64,000 bases of DNA from the NCBI RefSeq assembly GCF_013342145.1, contig NZ_JABUQZ010000001.1, forward strand, positions 310,001 through 374,000. Reading direction: 5' to 3'. The notes under the pieces are model-generated. The model was given only the letters and a program-made list of their open reading frames with translations. It ran no database searches and was not told where the DNA came from. The position numbers and the translations under genes are program-made. Shown in pieces: positions 1-8,869 of the stretch; within the stretch, counting starts at the first letter, position 1, and every line of letters begins with the position of its first letter. Source of the DNA: Haloterrigena gelatinilytica (GTDB lineage: Archaea > Halobacteriota > Halobacteria > Halobacteriales > Natrialbaceae).

Positions 1-2
1 GC

Positions 3-2291
3 GGGGGTACGGACACGGACGCCGGCGTCGAAACCGAAACCGGCACCGGAGCCGATACGGCCGACGACCCGCGGACGCTCGAGGTGACGGTCCGCCCCGT
101 CCGCGACGATTCGGGGGCCGTCGTCTCCCTGCTCGCGCGGGCGAACGACGTCACCGAGCGCGCCCGCCTCGAGCGGGAGCTGCGCGAGTCGGAGGAGCTC
201 CACCGGGTGACGCTGAACAACATGACCGACACGGTCCTCATCGCGGACGACGACGGGGAGTTCACCTACGTCTGTCCGAACGTCCACTTCATCTTCGGCT
301 ACACCGACGAGGAGATCTACGAGATGGGGACGATCGACGACCTCCTGGGCTCGGAGCTCTTCGATCGCGAGGAACTGGAGCGGGAGGGCGTGCTGACCAA
401 TATCGAGTGTACGGCCACCGACAGGGCCGGCCGCGAACACACGCTGCTGGTCAACGTCCGCGAGGTCTCGATCCAGGGCGGGACGACCCTCTACAGCTGT
501 CGCGACGTCACGACGCGCAAGCGCCGCGAGGAGGCCCTGACCGCCCTCCACCGGACCGCGCGGGAACTGCTGTACGCCGAGAGCGACCGCGAGATCGCCG
601 ACCGCGTCGCGGCCGACGCCGCCGACGTGCTCGACCTCGAGGCCAGCGGCGTCTACCTCTTCGACAGTGACGAGAACGTTCTCGAGCCGGTCGCGGCCTC
701 GCCGGGGATGAACCGCCTCCACGGGCCGCTCTCGCGGCACCCGGTCGGCGAGGACAGCGTCTCGGGACGGGCTTTCATCGACGGCGAGTCCCGGTTCTTC
801 GCGGACGTCCGCGACGCCGAGGCGCTGGCGGATCCGACGACCGATATCAGGGGCGCGGCGGTCGTTCCGCTTGGCGATCACGGCGTCTTCCTCGCGGGGT
901 CGTCGGAACGCGACGCGTTCGACGCTGTCGACCGCGAACTGACCGACCTGCTGGCGGCGACGGCCGAGGCCGCCCTCGACCGGGTCGAACGCGAGCGGTC
1001 CCTCCGCGAGCGCGACCGGGAACTCAAGCGCCAGAATCGGCGGCTCACGCGACTCGATCGGATCAACGAGATCATCCGCGAGATCGACGCGGCGCTGGTC
1101 CGGGCCGAGACCCGCGAGGAGATCGAGACCGCCGTCTGCGAGCGACTGACCGCGGCCGACCGGTTCGCGTTCGCCTGGATCGGAACGACCGACGCCCCGG
1201 GCGAACGACTCGAGCCGAACACCCACGACGGGACCGGCCGCGGCCGGGACTACCTCGACGGCGTCTCGCTCTCGCTTTCCGAGGCGGCAGAACCCGCGGC
1301 CCGCGCGGCGGCCGACGGCGAGGTGACGGTCGTCTCGAACGTCGCCGACGGGCTCCGCGAGGAGCCGTGGCGCTCGGCGGCGCTCTCCCGGGAGTACCAG
1401 TCCGTCGCGGGCGTGCCCCTGGCCTACGACGAGTTCGCCTACGGCGTGCTGGCCGTCTACGCGGACCGCCCCGACGCCTTCGACGAGGTCACGCGAAGCG
1501 TCCTCGCGGAACTGGGCGAGACGATCGCCTCCGCCATCGCCGCCGTCGAGCGCAAACGGGCGCTGCTGACGGACTCCCGGACCCGCCTCGAGTTCGACGT
1601 CGGCGACGACGGTTTCGTCTTCTCGCGGCTGGCCCGGCGGGCCGACTGCGTCCTCTCGTTCGACGGCGGCGTCCGCCTCCACGAGGACGGCGCCGCGGTG
1701 TTCGCGACCGTCGAGGGCGCCCCGGCGGACGCCGTCGTAGCGGCAGCCACCGATCTCGTCGCCGTCGAGGGCGCTCGAGCGGTCGGTGCCGGGGACGGCG
1801 AGACCGAGGCCGAGGCCACGGACGATCACGGGGGGACGGTCCTGCTCGAACTGGCGCCGCCATTTCTGGCGCTGCGCCTCGCGGACCACGGCGTCGTGCT
1901 CCGCAGCGTGGAGGCGTCCCCCGACGGCGCGCGCGTCGTCGTCGACGTTCCGCCGACCGTCGACGCGGGGAACAGCGTCGACGTCGTCTCGAACGCGTTC
2001 GACGACGTCGACCTCCACGCCAAGCGGACCGTCGACAGAACGACCGCACAAGACCTCCGGAGCGAACTGCTCGAGCGACTAACCGAGCGACAGCTCGAAG
2101 TGGTCCAGCTGGCCTACTACGGCGGCTACTTCGAGTCGCCTCGGGAGCAGTCCGGTGAGGAGATGGCCGACGCGCTCGGCATCTCCTCGGCCGCGTTCTA
2201 CCGTCACGTGCGGGCGGTCCAGCGGAAACTCTTCGTTCTGCTGTTCGACGAGCTCGGCCTCCCGGCAAACGCTGCGCCAGGGGTTGAATAG
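3..2291 (+). CDS. PAS/GAF/HTH_10 sensor-regulator, 5' end outside window
   Basis: The reading frame is open from position 3, so the true N-terminus lies upstream. Counting from the GTG at 84, a PAS domain covers about residues 35-145, a GAF domain about 155-300, a short charged coiled stretch about 300-330, a second GAF about 335-490, then a bacterio-opsin-activator-like sensor region. The C-terminus (about 665-725) is a typical HTH_10 module starting LTERQLEVVQLAYYGGYF and containing the recognition-helix segment ISSAAFYRHV. Such proteins are cytosolic one-component regulators thought to sense redox, light or small molecules. No phospho-acceptor histidine or HATPase domain is seen, so it is not a kinase. 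The ligand and target genes are unknown. Confidence 0.9.
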   Translation, partial: GGTDTDAGVETETGTGADTADDPRTLEVTVRPVRDDSGAVVSLLARANDVTERARLERELRESEELHRVTLNNMTDTVLIADDDGEFTYVCPNVHFIFGYTDEEIYEMGTIDDLLGSELFDREELEREGVLTNIECTATDRAGREHTLLVNVREVSIQGGTTLYSCRDVTTRKRREEALTALHRTARELLYAESDREIADRVAADAADVLDLEASGVYLFDSDENVLEPVAASPGMNRLHGPLSRHPVGEDSVSGRAFIDGESRFFADVRDAEALADPTTDIRGAAVVPLGDHGVFLAGSSERDAFDAVDRELTDLLAATAEAALDRVERERSLRERDRELKRQNRRLTRLDRINEIIREIDAALVRAETREEIETAVCERLTAADRFAFAWIGTTDAPGERLEPNTHDGTGRGRDYLDGVSLSLSEAAEPAARAAADGEVTVVSNVADGLREEPWRSAALSREYQSVAGVPLAYDEFAYGVLAVYADRPDAFDEVTRSVLAELGETIASAIAAVERKRALLTDSRTRLEFDVGDDGFVFSRLARRADCVLSFDGGVRLHEDGAAVFATVEGAPADAVVAAATDLVAVEGARAVGAGDGETEAEATDDHGGTVLLELAPPFLALRLADHGVVLRSVEASPDGARVVVDVPPTVDAGNSVDVVSNAFDDVDLHAKRTVDRTTAQDLRSELLERLTERQLEVVQLAYYGGYFESPREQSGEEMADALGISSAAFYRHVRAVQRKLFVLLFDELGLPANAAPGVE

Positions 2292-2382
2292 TGAACCCCG
2301 GCTAACCGTCGACGCTAGTTATCCTACGAATATGCCTATCCTAATATCCTTATTATTCCTAAGTGCCGTGACCGATCTCTCC

Positions 2383-2523
2383 ATGAAAGACGTTCCACTC
2401 ACTCCCGACGAGGAATCGACCTACGAGTGCTTCGACTGCGGAACCGTCGTTCGCGCGCCGTCGGGAACGACCTGCCCCGACTGCGGCGGTGACATGCGTA
2501 ATCGCGGTACACCGATCGAGTAA
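2383..2523 (+). CDS. Small rubrerythrin-like zinc-ribbon protein
   Basis: A 46-residue protein with two CxxC knuckles (CFDC and CPDC) that form a rubredoxin/rubrerythrin-type zinc ribbon, ending in MRNRGTPIE. Small proteins of this kind are common in haloarchaea and are often labelled rubrerythrin-like domain proteins; their role is not known. The ATG at 2383 follows an AT-rich stretch (about 2335-2362) that could be its promoter. It ends 15 bases before the glutamate dehydrogenase start on the same strand, so the two may be co-transcribed. Its size and complete motif argue that it is a real gene and not the tail of a longer frame. Confidence 0.8.
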   Translation: MKDVPLTPDEESTYECFDCGTVVRAPSGTTCPDCGGDMRNRGTPIE

Positions 2524-2538
2524 CCCAATTCCGACTTC

Positions 2539-3858
2539 ATGGCTTCGAACCAGCAGTCGACGGCGCCACCCGAAGAGCACCGCTCGGTCGAGTCGACCGA
2601 ACCCGAAACCGCCCTCGAGACCGCGCGCAGACAACTCGATCGCGCCGCGACCCACCTCGAGATCGACGACGCCGTCCTCGAGCGGCTCAAACACCCCGCG
2701 GCGGTCCACGAGGTGGCCGTCCCGCTCGAGCGCGACGACGGGAGCGTCGACGTCTTCACCGGCTACCGCGCCCAGCACGACAGCGTCCGCGGGCCGTACA
2801 AGGGCGGCCTTCGATACCATCCGGAAGTGACGCGCGACGAGTGCGTCGGCCTCTCGATGTGGATGACCTGGAAGTGCGCGGTGATGGACCTCCCCTTCGG
2901 CGGCGCGAAGGGCGGCGTCGTGGTCGACCCCAAGTCGCTGTCCGACGCGGAGACCGAACGGCTCACGCGCCGGTTCGCCCAGGAGATCCGCGACGTGATC
3001 GGACCGACGACGGACATCCCCGCCCCCGACATGGGGACCGGTCCGGAGACGATGGCCTGGCTGATGGACGCCTACAGCATGCAGGAGGGCGAGACCATCC
3101 CCGGCGTCGTCACCGGCAAACCCCCCGTCGTCGGCGGCTCCCACGGCCGCGAGGAGGCGCCCGGCCGCAGCGTCGCCATCGTCACGCGCGAGACCTGCGA
3201 CTACTACGGCTACCCGCTCGAGGACGTCACCGTCGCCGTCCAGGGCTTCGGGAGCGTCGGCGCCAACGCGGCGCGCCTGCTCGATGATTGGGGTGCGACC
3301 GTCGTGGCCGTCTCGGACGTCAACGGCGCCGTTTACGACCCCGACGGGATCGACGTCGCCGACATCCCGTCCCACGACGAGGAGCCCGAGGCGGTCACCG
3401 CCTACGCCGCCGCCGTCGGCACGGACGTCGATCGGCTCTCGAACGACGAACTGCTCGAACTCGACGTCGACGTCCTCGTGCCGGCCGCCGTCGGCAACGT
3501 GATCACCGCGGACAACGCCGACGCGATCGACGCGGACGTCGTCGTCGAGGGCGCCAACGGCCCGACCACGTTCGCCGCCGACACCATCCTCGAGGAGCGA
3601 GGGATTCACGTGGTCCCCGACATCCTCGCCAACGCCGGCGGCGTGACGGTCAGCTACTTCGAGTGGCTCCAGGACATCAACCGCCGCGCCTGGAGCCTCG
3701 AACGGGTCCACGAGGAACTCGAGACCGAGATGGTCGACGCCTGGTCGGCCGTCCGCGACGAGGTCGAGGCGAAGGACCTGACGTGGCGCGACGCGGCTTA
3801 CGCCGTCGCGCTCTCGCGGGTCGCCGAGGCCCACGAAGCGCGCGGGCTCTGGCCCTGA
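2539..3858 (+). CDS. gdhB: Glutamate dehydrogenase
   Basis: A 439-residue Glu/Leu/Phe/Val dehydrogenase that interconverts glutamate with 2-oxoglutarate plus ammonia. The dimerisation/substrate domain carries [13 protein letters not shown] (about residue 85) and [13 protein letters not shown] with the catalytic lysine (about 115). The Rossmann domain has the dinucleotide loop [12 protein letters not shown] (about 235). The length is normal for the archaeal hexameric enzyme, with an acidic N-terminal extension of about 30 residues typical of halophiles. The ATG at 2539 sits shortly after the zinc-ribbon gene stop. It is probably cytosolic and central to ammonium assimilation or glutamate breakdown. 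NAD versus NADP preference cannot be read safely from sequence. The symbol follows common haloarchaeal usage; paralogues exist in these genomes. Confidence 0.95.
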   Translation: MASNQQSTAPPEEHRSVESTEPETALETARRQLDRAATHLEIDDAVLERLKHPAAVHEVAVPLERDDGSVDVFTGYRAQHDSVRGPYKGGLRYHPEVTRDECVGLSMWMTWKCAVMDLPFGGAKGGVVVDPKSLSDAETERLTRRFAQEIRDVIGPTTDIPAPDMGTGPETMAWLMDAYSMQEGETIPGVVTGKPPVVGGSHGREEAPGRSVAIVTRETCDYYGYPLEDVTVAVQGFGSVGANAARLLDDWGATVVAVSDVNGAVYDPDGIDVADIPSHDEEPEAVTAYAAAVGTDVDRLSNDELLELDVDVLVPAAVGNVITADNADAIDADVVVEGANGPTTFAADTILEERGIHVVPDILANAGGVTVSYFEWLQDINRRAWSLERVHEELETEMVDAWSAVRDEVEAKDLTWRDAAYAVALSRVAEAHEARGLWP

Positions 3859-3939
3859 CGACGGGTCGCTCTCCCAGTTCGCCCTCCCGGCGCGGTCGGG
3901 TCACCGTTTCAAGGCCGTGGCGAGCGTACCACGACGGGC

Positions 3940-4737
3940 ATGACCGCCCAGGGAACCATCACGATCGTTCCGAGCGTCCACTTCTCGCCGACCCACCGGC
4001 GTCGGGTCCGGTCGACGATCCGCGAGACCGAACCGGACGTCGTCGCCGTCGAACTCGACGACCAGCGCTACGACCGCCTCGAGGAGCGAAGCGGCCGCAG
4101 CCCCCTCGAACTGGCCCGGGAGTTACCGCCGGCGACGGCGGCGGCCTACACCGTGTTGCAGGCGGTCCAGCGGACGGTCGTCCGGCTGTACGGGCTCGAT
4201 CCCGGCCAGACCGACATGGAGGCGGCCGTCGAGACCGCGGCCGAACTGGACATAGACGTCGCGCTGATCGACGATCCGATCGCGGAGACGCTCTCCGCGC
4301 TCGCCGACCGCGTCGGACCGGAACTGCTCCCGAAGCTGTTCGCGCGCACCCAGCGGATGGGACCGGACCGACAGGCCAAACAGCTCGAGCTGCTGACGAC
4401 GTCGTTCGAGGAGATCACCAGCGGCGAGGACGTCCAGCCGGCGATCGAACAGATGCGGCTGCTCCTGCCGGAACTGACCGAGATCATGATCGACCGCCGC
4501 GATCGATCGATGGGCCGGCGGCTTCACGCGCTCCGCCGCGAGGGCCGCGACGTCGTCGCCGTCGTCGGCGCGGGCCACCATCTGGGTATCAAACGAACGC
4601 TCGAGGACCTCGAGGCGCGGGACCGCGATGCGGACCCGCTCGCGTCGGCGGAGACCGAGTTCCGGGAGTTCGACGCGGACGCGACCGTACCGATCCGTTC
4701 GCCCGCCCGGAGCGTCACCCGGATCCCGATCGACTGA
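3940..4737 (+). CDS. TraB/GumN-like domain protein
   Basis: A 265-residue soluble protein. It starts with the TraB-type core TITIVPSVHFSPTHRRRVRSTI followed by PDVVAVELDDQRYDRL, and near the end has DVVAVVGAGHHLGI, the conserved G-x-G-H-x-x-G of the TraB/pheromone-shutdown family. Many archaeal TraB proteins carry a C-terminal membrane domain; this one lacks it and instead ends in an acidic, variable tail. The family has been proposed to act as metal-dependent proteases or peptidase-like enzymes, but the substrate is unknown. It stands alone between gdhB and a convergent phosphoribosyltransferase gene only 7 bases away. Confidence 0.8.
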   Translation: MTAQGTITIVPSVHFSPTHRRRVRSTIRETEPDVVAVELDDQRYDRLEERSGRSPLELARELPPATAAAYTVLQAVQRTVVRLYGLDPGQTDMEAAVETAAELDIDVALIDDPIAETLSALADRVGPELLPKLFARTQRMGPDRQAKQLELLTTSFEEITSGEDVQPAIEQMRLLLPELTEIMIDRRDRSMGRRLHALRREGRDVVAVVGAGHHLGIKRTLEDLEARDRDADPLASAETEFREFDADATVPIRSPARSVTRIPID

Positions 4738-4744
4738 CGGCCTC

Positions 4745-5374
4745 TCAGCGCTCGAGGTACGCCATCGCTTCCTCGTCGGTCACCTGGCCGAACCCGCGGT
4801 AGAACTGGCCGACCGCGCGGAACGACTCGGGCGTCTCGAGAGCGATCACCTCGTCGGCTTCGCGCTCGAGGTCGGCGATACCGCGGGGCGAACCGACCGG
4901 GACCGCCAGCGCGACGTACTCGGCGCCGGAATCCTGCACCTGTCGGAGACAGGCCGTCGCGGTCGCGCCGGTCGCGACGCCGTCGTCGACGACGACCGCG
5001 CGCTTCCCCTCGAGGTCGGGCAGTCCCGAACGGTCCGGCGGCCGGTAGCGATCCGCTTTTTCCGCGGCGTTTTCGGCCTCCTCTTCGCGGATCTCTTCGA
5101 GGTAGTCGTCGGAGACGCCGAGTCGCTCGAGGAGGTCGTCGTTGTACCAGACGCTGCCGTCGCTGGCAACCGCGCCGATCGCCAGCTCGGGGTTCCCCGG
5201 CGCGCCCATCTTCCGGGCGACCACCACGTCGAGGTCGGCGTCCAGCGCGTCCGCGACCGGCCGCGCGACCGGCAAGGCGCCGCGAGGAATCCCGAGGACG
5301 ACGTCGGCCTCGAGGCCGCGGGACTCGAGTTCGGCGGCGAGCCGTTCGCCGGCGTCGGTTCTGTCGTCGAACAT
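4745..5374 (-). CDS. Phosphoribosyltransferase family protein
   Basis: A type I phosphoribosyltransferase of 209 residues from the ATG at 5374. The PRPP-binding signature is KRAVVVDDGVATGATATA (hydrophobic stretch, then DDG-x-ATGAT). An N-terminal hood region has PRGALPVARPVADAL and the pyrophosphate loop ARKMGAPGNPELAIGA. This architecture matches stand-alone PRTase-like proteins in archaea and actinobacteria that are annotated only as phosphoribosyltransferase; the nucleobase or other acceptor is unknown. A start seven codons upstream (GTG at 5395) is possible, but MFDDRTDAGERLA is the usual N-terminus of the family. It converges with the TraB-like gene. Confidence 0.85.
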   Translation of the reverse strand: MFDDRTDAGERLAAELESRGLEADVVLGIPRGALPVARPVADALDADLDVVVARKMGAPGNPELAIGAVASDGSVWYNDDLLERLGVSDDYLEEIREEEAENAAEKADRYRPPDRSGLPDLEGKRAVVVDDGVATGATATACLRQVQDSGAEYVALAVPVGSPRGIADLEREADEVIALETPESFRAVGQFYRGFGQVTDEEAMAYLER

Positions 5375-5488
5375 ACGATGCACTACGACGGCCACGTACT
5401 ATGCCTTGGTGTGGCACACGACGGGATCGAACAGTGTCGGAGTCCACACTTCCCTCAACTCGAAGGCGAACCGAAGCGTTCTGCCATC

Positions 5489-5640
5489 GTGGCAACGGGG
5501 ATTGCCACACCCTCCCCAACCGATTTCTGCTCGCGGGCCAACGGCCCGTCTGTTCACGGGCGCGAAGCGCCCGTTCACATGGTATGCGAGACCTTCGGTC
5601 TCGCACTACTCGCATGGTTCGCGGAACCGAAGGTTCCGCG
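5489..5640. repeat. Cluster of tight inverted repeats with mostly 3-base loops
   Basis: This gene-free stretch (5396-5857) holds a tandem series of perfect hairpins. They are: 5489-5508 with arms GTGGCAA/TTGCCAC and a 6-base loop; 5534-5548 with arms CGGGCC/GGCCCG and loop AAC; 5556-5574 with 8-bp arms and loop GAA; 5585-5605 with 9-bp arms and loop TTC; 5620-5640 with 9-bp arms and loop GAA. A weaker 5-bp hairpin follows at 5650-5663. It lies between the divergent starts of the phosphoribosyltransferase and NAD(P)HX dehydratase genes, so it is not a simple terminator. Confidence 0.8.
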
Positions 5641-5857
5641 CTAACGCTCACGCCTGTCGGCGTTCGCTCATCCCTCGTGCGGTATCGTCGATCGGTCCTC
5701 ACCGTCGTTCGGACCGATCGACAGCGCACGCTACCGCCCGGTTTCTCGGTTCGAAGCGCGCCGCTTCCGCTTGCACCGATACGAACCGAACCGAGGGCCG
5801 AAAACGACCGGAACTCGCCTGCCGAACGGCTACCCGTCCCGCTTCTCGAGGTGCGGT

Positions 5858-6631
5858 ATGGGACGACTGCAGCGAACGCTCTCGAACATCTCCGAGGAAG
5901 AGATCGACAACGGCCGGATCGGCATCGTCGCCGGGGCGATCGAGTACCCCAACCAGCCGGCGCTCGTCGGCCGCGCGGCGCTGCGAACCGGCTCCGATCA
6001 CGTCCGGACGTTCGTCCCCGATCCGATCTACGAGATCGTCGCGGGGCAGGATCCGAACCTGCTGGTCGATCGCTACGCGGGCGAACAGTTCGAGGAGAGC
6101 GCGGTCGAACGAACCCGCGAGATGAGCGAGTGGGCCGACGCGCTCGTGATCGGCCCCGGCCTCGTCGACGCCGAACCCGAGGCCGTCTGCGAGGCGATCG
6201 ACACCGTCGACGTCCCGATGGTCGTCGACGCCCTCGCGCTCGAGCCGTCGCTCGATGCCGACCTCTCGAACACGGTGTTGACCCCCAGCGGCGAGGAGGT
6301 CGGACCGATCCGCGACGAGTACGGTTCGCTCGACGAGTTCACGACGGAGACCGGCGCCGTCGTGGCGTTGACCGGCGACGTCGACGAGATCGTGGCCGAC
6401 GGCGAGCGACTCGAAAACGAGACGGGGACGTCCGCGATGACCGTCGCCGGCACCGGCGACACGATGGTCGGCATCATCGCCTCGCTGCTCGGCCAAGGGA
6501 CGGACCGGCGCGAGGCGGCCGAACTGGGCGCGTGGATCCTCGGAAAGTCCGGCGAACTGGCGACGGCCGACCACGGACCGGGCGTCGTCGCGACCGACGT
6601 GATCGAACGCATTCCGGACACGATCCGCTGA
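5858..6631 (+). CDS. NAD(P)HX dehydratase-like (YjeF C-terminal/ribokinase fold) protein
   Basis: A 257-residue protein of the ribokinase-like fold that matches the C-terminal dehydratase half of NnrD/YjeF. Visible are GRIGIVAGAIEYPNQPALVG (substrate/nucleotide loop), ADALVIGPGL, NTVLTPSGEEVG (the LTP motif), VVALTGDVD and the hallmark TVAGTGDTMVGIIASLL with the catalytic aspartate of GxGD. Family members repair hydrated NADH/NADPH using ATP or ADP. The epimerase half found in the bifunctional archaeal protein is absent, and no separate epimerase gene lies nearby. The ATG at 5858 begins MGRLQRTLSNISEEEI; sequence upstream in the same frame belongs to the hairpin region. Confidence 0.82.
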   Translation: MGRLQRTLSNISEEEIDNGRIGIVAGAIEYPNQPALVGRAALRTGSDHVRTFVPDPIYEIVAGQDPNLLVDRYAGEQFEESAVERTREMSEWADALVIGPGLVDAEPEAVCEAIDTVDVPMVVDALALEPSLDADLSNTVLTPSGEEVGPIRDEYGSLDEFTTETGAVVALTGDVDEIVADGERLENETGTSAMTVAGTGDTMVGIIASLLGQGTDRREAAELGAWILGKSGELATADHGPGVVATDVIERIPDTIR

Positions 6632-6730
6632 GGTCGAACTGGCGCCGATCCGCTGCGAACGGAACGCGTTCCCGACCGGCCCCCGCCACGGGAAACCATT
6701 ACCTCTCGCTCCGTCGTCACGTCGAGTGAG

Positions 6731-7411
6731 ATGTCCGACTCGACCCCCGAATCCGCGACGCGACCGTCAGACGAATACGAGGTCGACCACCCGCTCTTCG
6801 CCGCCTGCTACGACCTCCTCCCGGAACCGGAGGCCCTCGAGGCCGAGCGCGGCTACCTCGCTCGGGATCTCTCGGGACGGGTGCTCGAACTGGGCTGTGG
6901 CACCGGGGACATGTTCCCGTTCGTCGTCGACGGCGCCGCGGGCGATCTCGAGTACCACGCGATCGAACCGGACCCGAACATGCGCAAGCGGGCGGCCGAG
7001 GCCGCCCGTGAGGCCGGACTCGCGGTCGACCTCCGAGACGCCCGCGCCGAGTCGCTGCCTTACCCCGACGACAGCTTCGACGTCGTCCTCGCCGGCGTCG
7101 TCTTCTGTACCGTCCAGGATCCCGACGCGGCGCTCGAGGAGGTCGTCCGGGTGCTGAAACCGGGCGGCGAGTTCCGCTTCCTCGAGCACGTCGGTGCCGA
7201 CGGCTGGCGCGAGACCGGCCAGAAACTGCTCGATCCCGTCTGGCACCGCGTCGCGGGGGGCTGTCACCTCACCCGCGACACGGTCGCGCGCTTCGTCGGC
7301 CACGAGGCGCTGACCGTCGAGGAGATCGATCGCGTCGATGCCAGCGTCTTCCCGGCAGCGCCGGTCGTCCGGGGCACGCTCCACCGACGGCAGGACGGCG
7401 TTCTCGAGTGA
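6731..7411 (+). CDS. Class I SAM-dependent methyltransferase
   Basis: A 226-residue soluble methyltransferase. Motif I is RVLELGCGTGDMFPFV, the acidic residue that binds the SAM ribose lies in EYHAIEPDPNM, the acidic loop is DARAESLPYPDDSFDVVL, and post-motif III is VLKPGGEFRFLEHV. This matches the Methyltransf_11 group (UbiE/menaquinone-like and phospholipid N-methyltransferase relatives), but the methyl acceptor cannot be assigned. The ATG at 6731 follows the sequence GTCGAGTGAG and precedes a charged N-terminus. It stands alone between same-strand neighbours about 100 bases away. Confidence 0.85.
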   Translation: MSDSTPESATRPSDEYEVDHPLFAACYDLLPEPEALEAERGYLARDLSGRVLELGCGTGDMFPFVVDGAAGDLEYHAIEPDPNMRKRAAEAAREAGLAVDLRDARAESLPYPDDSFDVVLAGVVFCTVQDPDAALEEVVRVLKPGGEFRFLEHVGADGWRETGQKLLDPVWHRVAGGCHLTRDTVARFVGHEALTVEEIDRVDASVFPAAPVVRGTLHRRQDGVLE

Positions 7412-7520
7412 GAGGGTATCGACTGCTCGAGACGGTCACGGCGCCGCTTTCGGCGGACTCGATCGAACCCCGGATCCTGCAGGTGGAACCGTTTCCCGCG
7501 CGTCCGTGGTAGGCGCCCCT

Positions 7521-7799
7521 ATGTCCGAACCGGATCGAGAGCCGACGGAGAAGCCGACGACCTCCAAGGAGGAGGCCGAGTCGGAGACGAAGTGGATGAC
7601 TCGCAACTGGATCGGGATCGCGGTCGTCTCGATCCTGGGCCTGTGGCTGCTCGTGCTCGGCGCGATGCAGGCGACCGGGCTGGTCGATATCTTCGCCCCG
7701 ATCGCCGACTCCGGAGCCGCGCAGTGGGGCGTGTTCTTCGCCATGGCGATCGTCCTGATCATCCTCGCCGGCTGGAGCTGGAAGGCCATCGCCGGCTAA
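7521..7799 (+). CDS. Small two-helix membrane protein, unknown function
   Basis: A 92-residue protein. A charged, Lys/Glu-rich cytoplasmic head of about 25 residues is followed by a transmembrane helix (about 29-52, IGIAVVSILGLWLLVLGAMQ), a short loop and a second helix (about 68-88, WGVFFAMAIVLIILAGWSW). No catalytic motif is visible. The ATG at 7521 gives a coherent start; an in-frame extension upstream would run through non-coding-like sequence. I do not recognise the family, and the neighbours give no clear hint. Confidence 0.7.
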   Translation: MSEPDREPTEKPTTSKEEAESETKWMTRNWIGIAVVSILGLWLLVLGAMQATGLVDIFAPIADSGAAQWGVFFAMAIVLIILAGWSWKAIAG

Positions 7800-7858
7800 G
7801 GACCTCGCCGACGCGGCGGCCGATCCGCGCCGCTTCGCAACCGATCCGTTTCTCGCCG

Positions 7859-8695
7859 TTACTCGCCGTCCGCTTCCAGCACCTCTCGATTCCGGATCCA
7901 CGCGTCCGCGCCGAACTTGCGGTCGGCGAGGTCGCGGGCCGCCTCGAGTTCGGCCTCCCGCCACGTCGATTCGTCCGCGTCACACCACTCCCCCAGCGCC
8001 GTCGCCAGCGTCTCGACGGCCGCCTCGCGATCGATCCCCGCCTGCTCGCGGACGCTCGTCACGCGGTCGGCGAACGTCTCCGGCTCGAGATCGGTATCGA
8101 AGACGCCGACGTGGCGCTCGGGCTCGAGGTCGTAGCTGATCGACCCGTGCTGGATGACGACGTCGCGCTGGCGGTACTGTGCGTTGCCGCTGATCTTCTT
8201 CGCCGCCGCGCCCGCGTCGGCGGGCGCGACCACGTCGTGGGCCGGGTTGATGTCCCGCAGGTAACAGGAGGGCTGGTAGATCGACGCCTGCTCGGTCGCG
8301 GCGAAGTCGGCGTCGACGCCCATCTCCCGGAGCCCCTCGAGGACCGGCTCGCAGAACAGTCCGTAGCAGTCCATCAGGTCGCCGGGCACCTCCTCGGCGG
8401 GCGCGACGATCGTGTAGGAGATGTCCGCGTCCCGATCGTGGTAGATCCCGCCCCCGCCGGTCTGGCGGCGCGTGACGTCGATCCCCTCGCGGTCGCAGTA
8501 CTCCCAGTCGACGGTGTCGGCGTCCTGTCGGTACCCCAGCGACAGCGTGCTCGGCTCCCACGAGTAGACTCGAACCGTCCGCAGGTCGTCCTCGAGGGCC
8601 GTTTGCGCCGCGATCTCCTCGAGAGACATCTGGACGGCACCCTCGCGGGGCTCGTCCCGGATCAGCCGCCACTCCCGATCGGCGAGGTCGTTCAT
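7859..8695 (-). CDS. lplA: Lipoate-protein ligase / lipoyl-octanoyl transferase family
   Basis: A 278-residue BPL_LplA_LipB catalytic domain. The glycine-rich lipoate-binding motif is RRQTGGGGIYHDRD (about residue 95-108), and the catalytic lysine lies in KKISGNAQYRQ (about residue 165-175). It would attach lipoate or octanoate to E2 or GcvH proteins, serving 2-oxoacid dehydrogenase or glycine cleavage complexes; a fused E1 component is encoded at 33395. Start chosen at ATG 8695 (MNDLADREWRLIRDEP), which fits the family N-terminus; the frame runs upstream to 8815 through unlikely sequence. A separate C-terminal accessory domain is not seen, so whether it activates free lipoate alone is uncertain. 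Confidence 0.85.
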   Translation of the reverse strand: MNDLADREWRLIRDEPREGAVQMSLEEIAAQTALEDDLRTVRVYSWEPSTLSLGYRQDADTVDWEYCDREGIDVTRRQTGGGGIYHDRDADISYTIVAPAEEVPGDLMDCYGLFCEPVLEGLREMGVDADFAATEQASIYQPSCYLRDINPAHDVVAPADAGAAAKKISGNAQYRQRDVVIQHGSISYDLEPERHVGVFDTDLEPETFADRVTSVREQAGIDREAAVETLATALGEWCDADESTWREAELEAARDLADRKFGADAWIRNREVLEADGE

Positions 8696-8869
8696 ACGCC
8701 ACCGGTCGCCGGCGACCGTGTTAGTGGTTGCGTCGTCTCGCTGCCGATCGACGGACGGCCACCGTCGTTGGTCCGTATCGCATCTCCGGTGAGCCAGAGT
8801 GCGATCCCATAACAACTCGGTAGATTAAATTAGGAACTACTATTATCAACAGGTGGTGTTTTATTATAA

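Noticed and set aside
5489-5640. CRISPR array
   Set aside because: The elements are single hairpins with different arms, with no constant repeat and no regular spacers.
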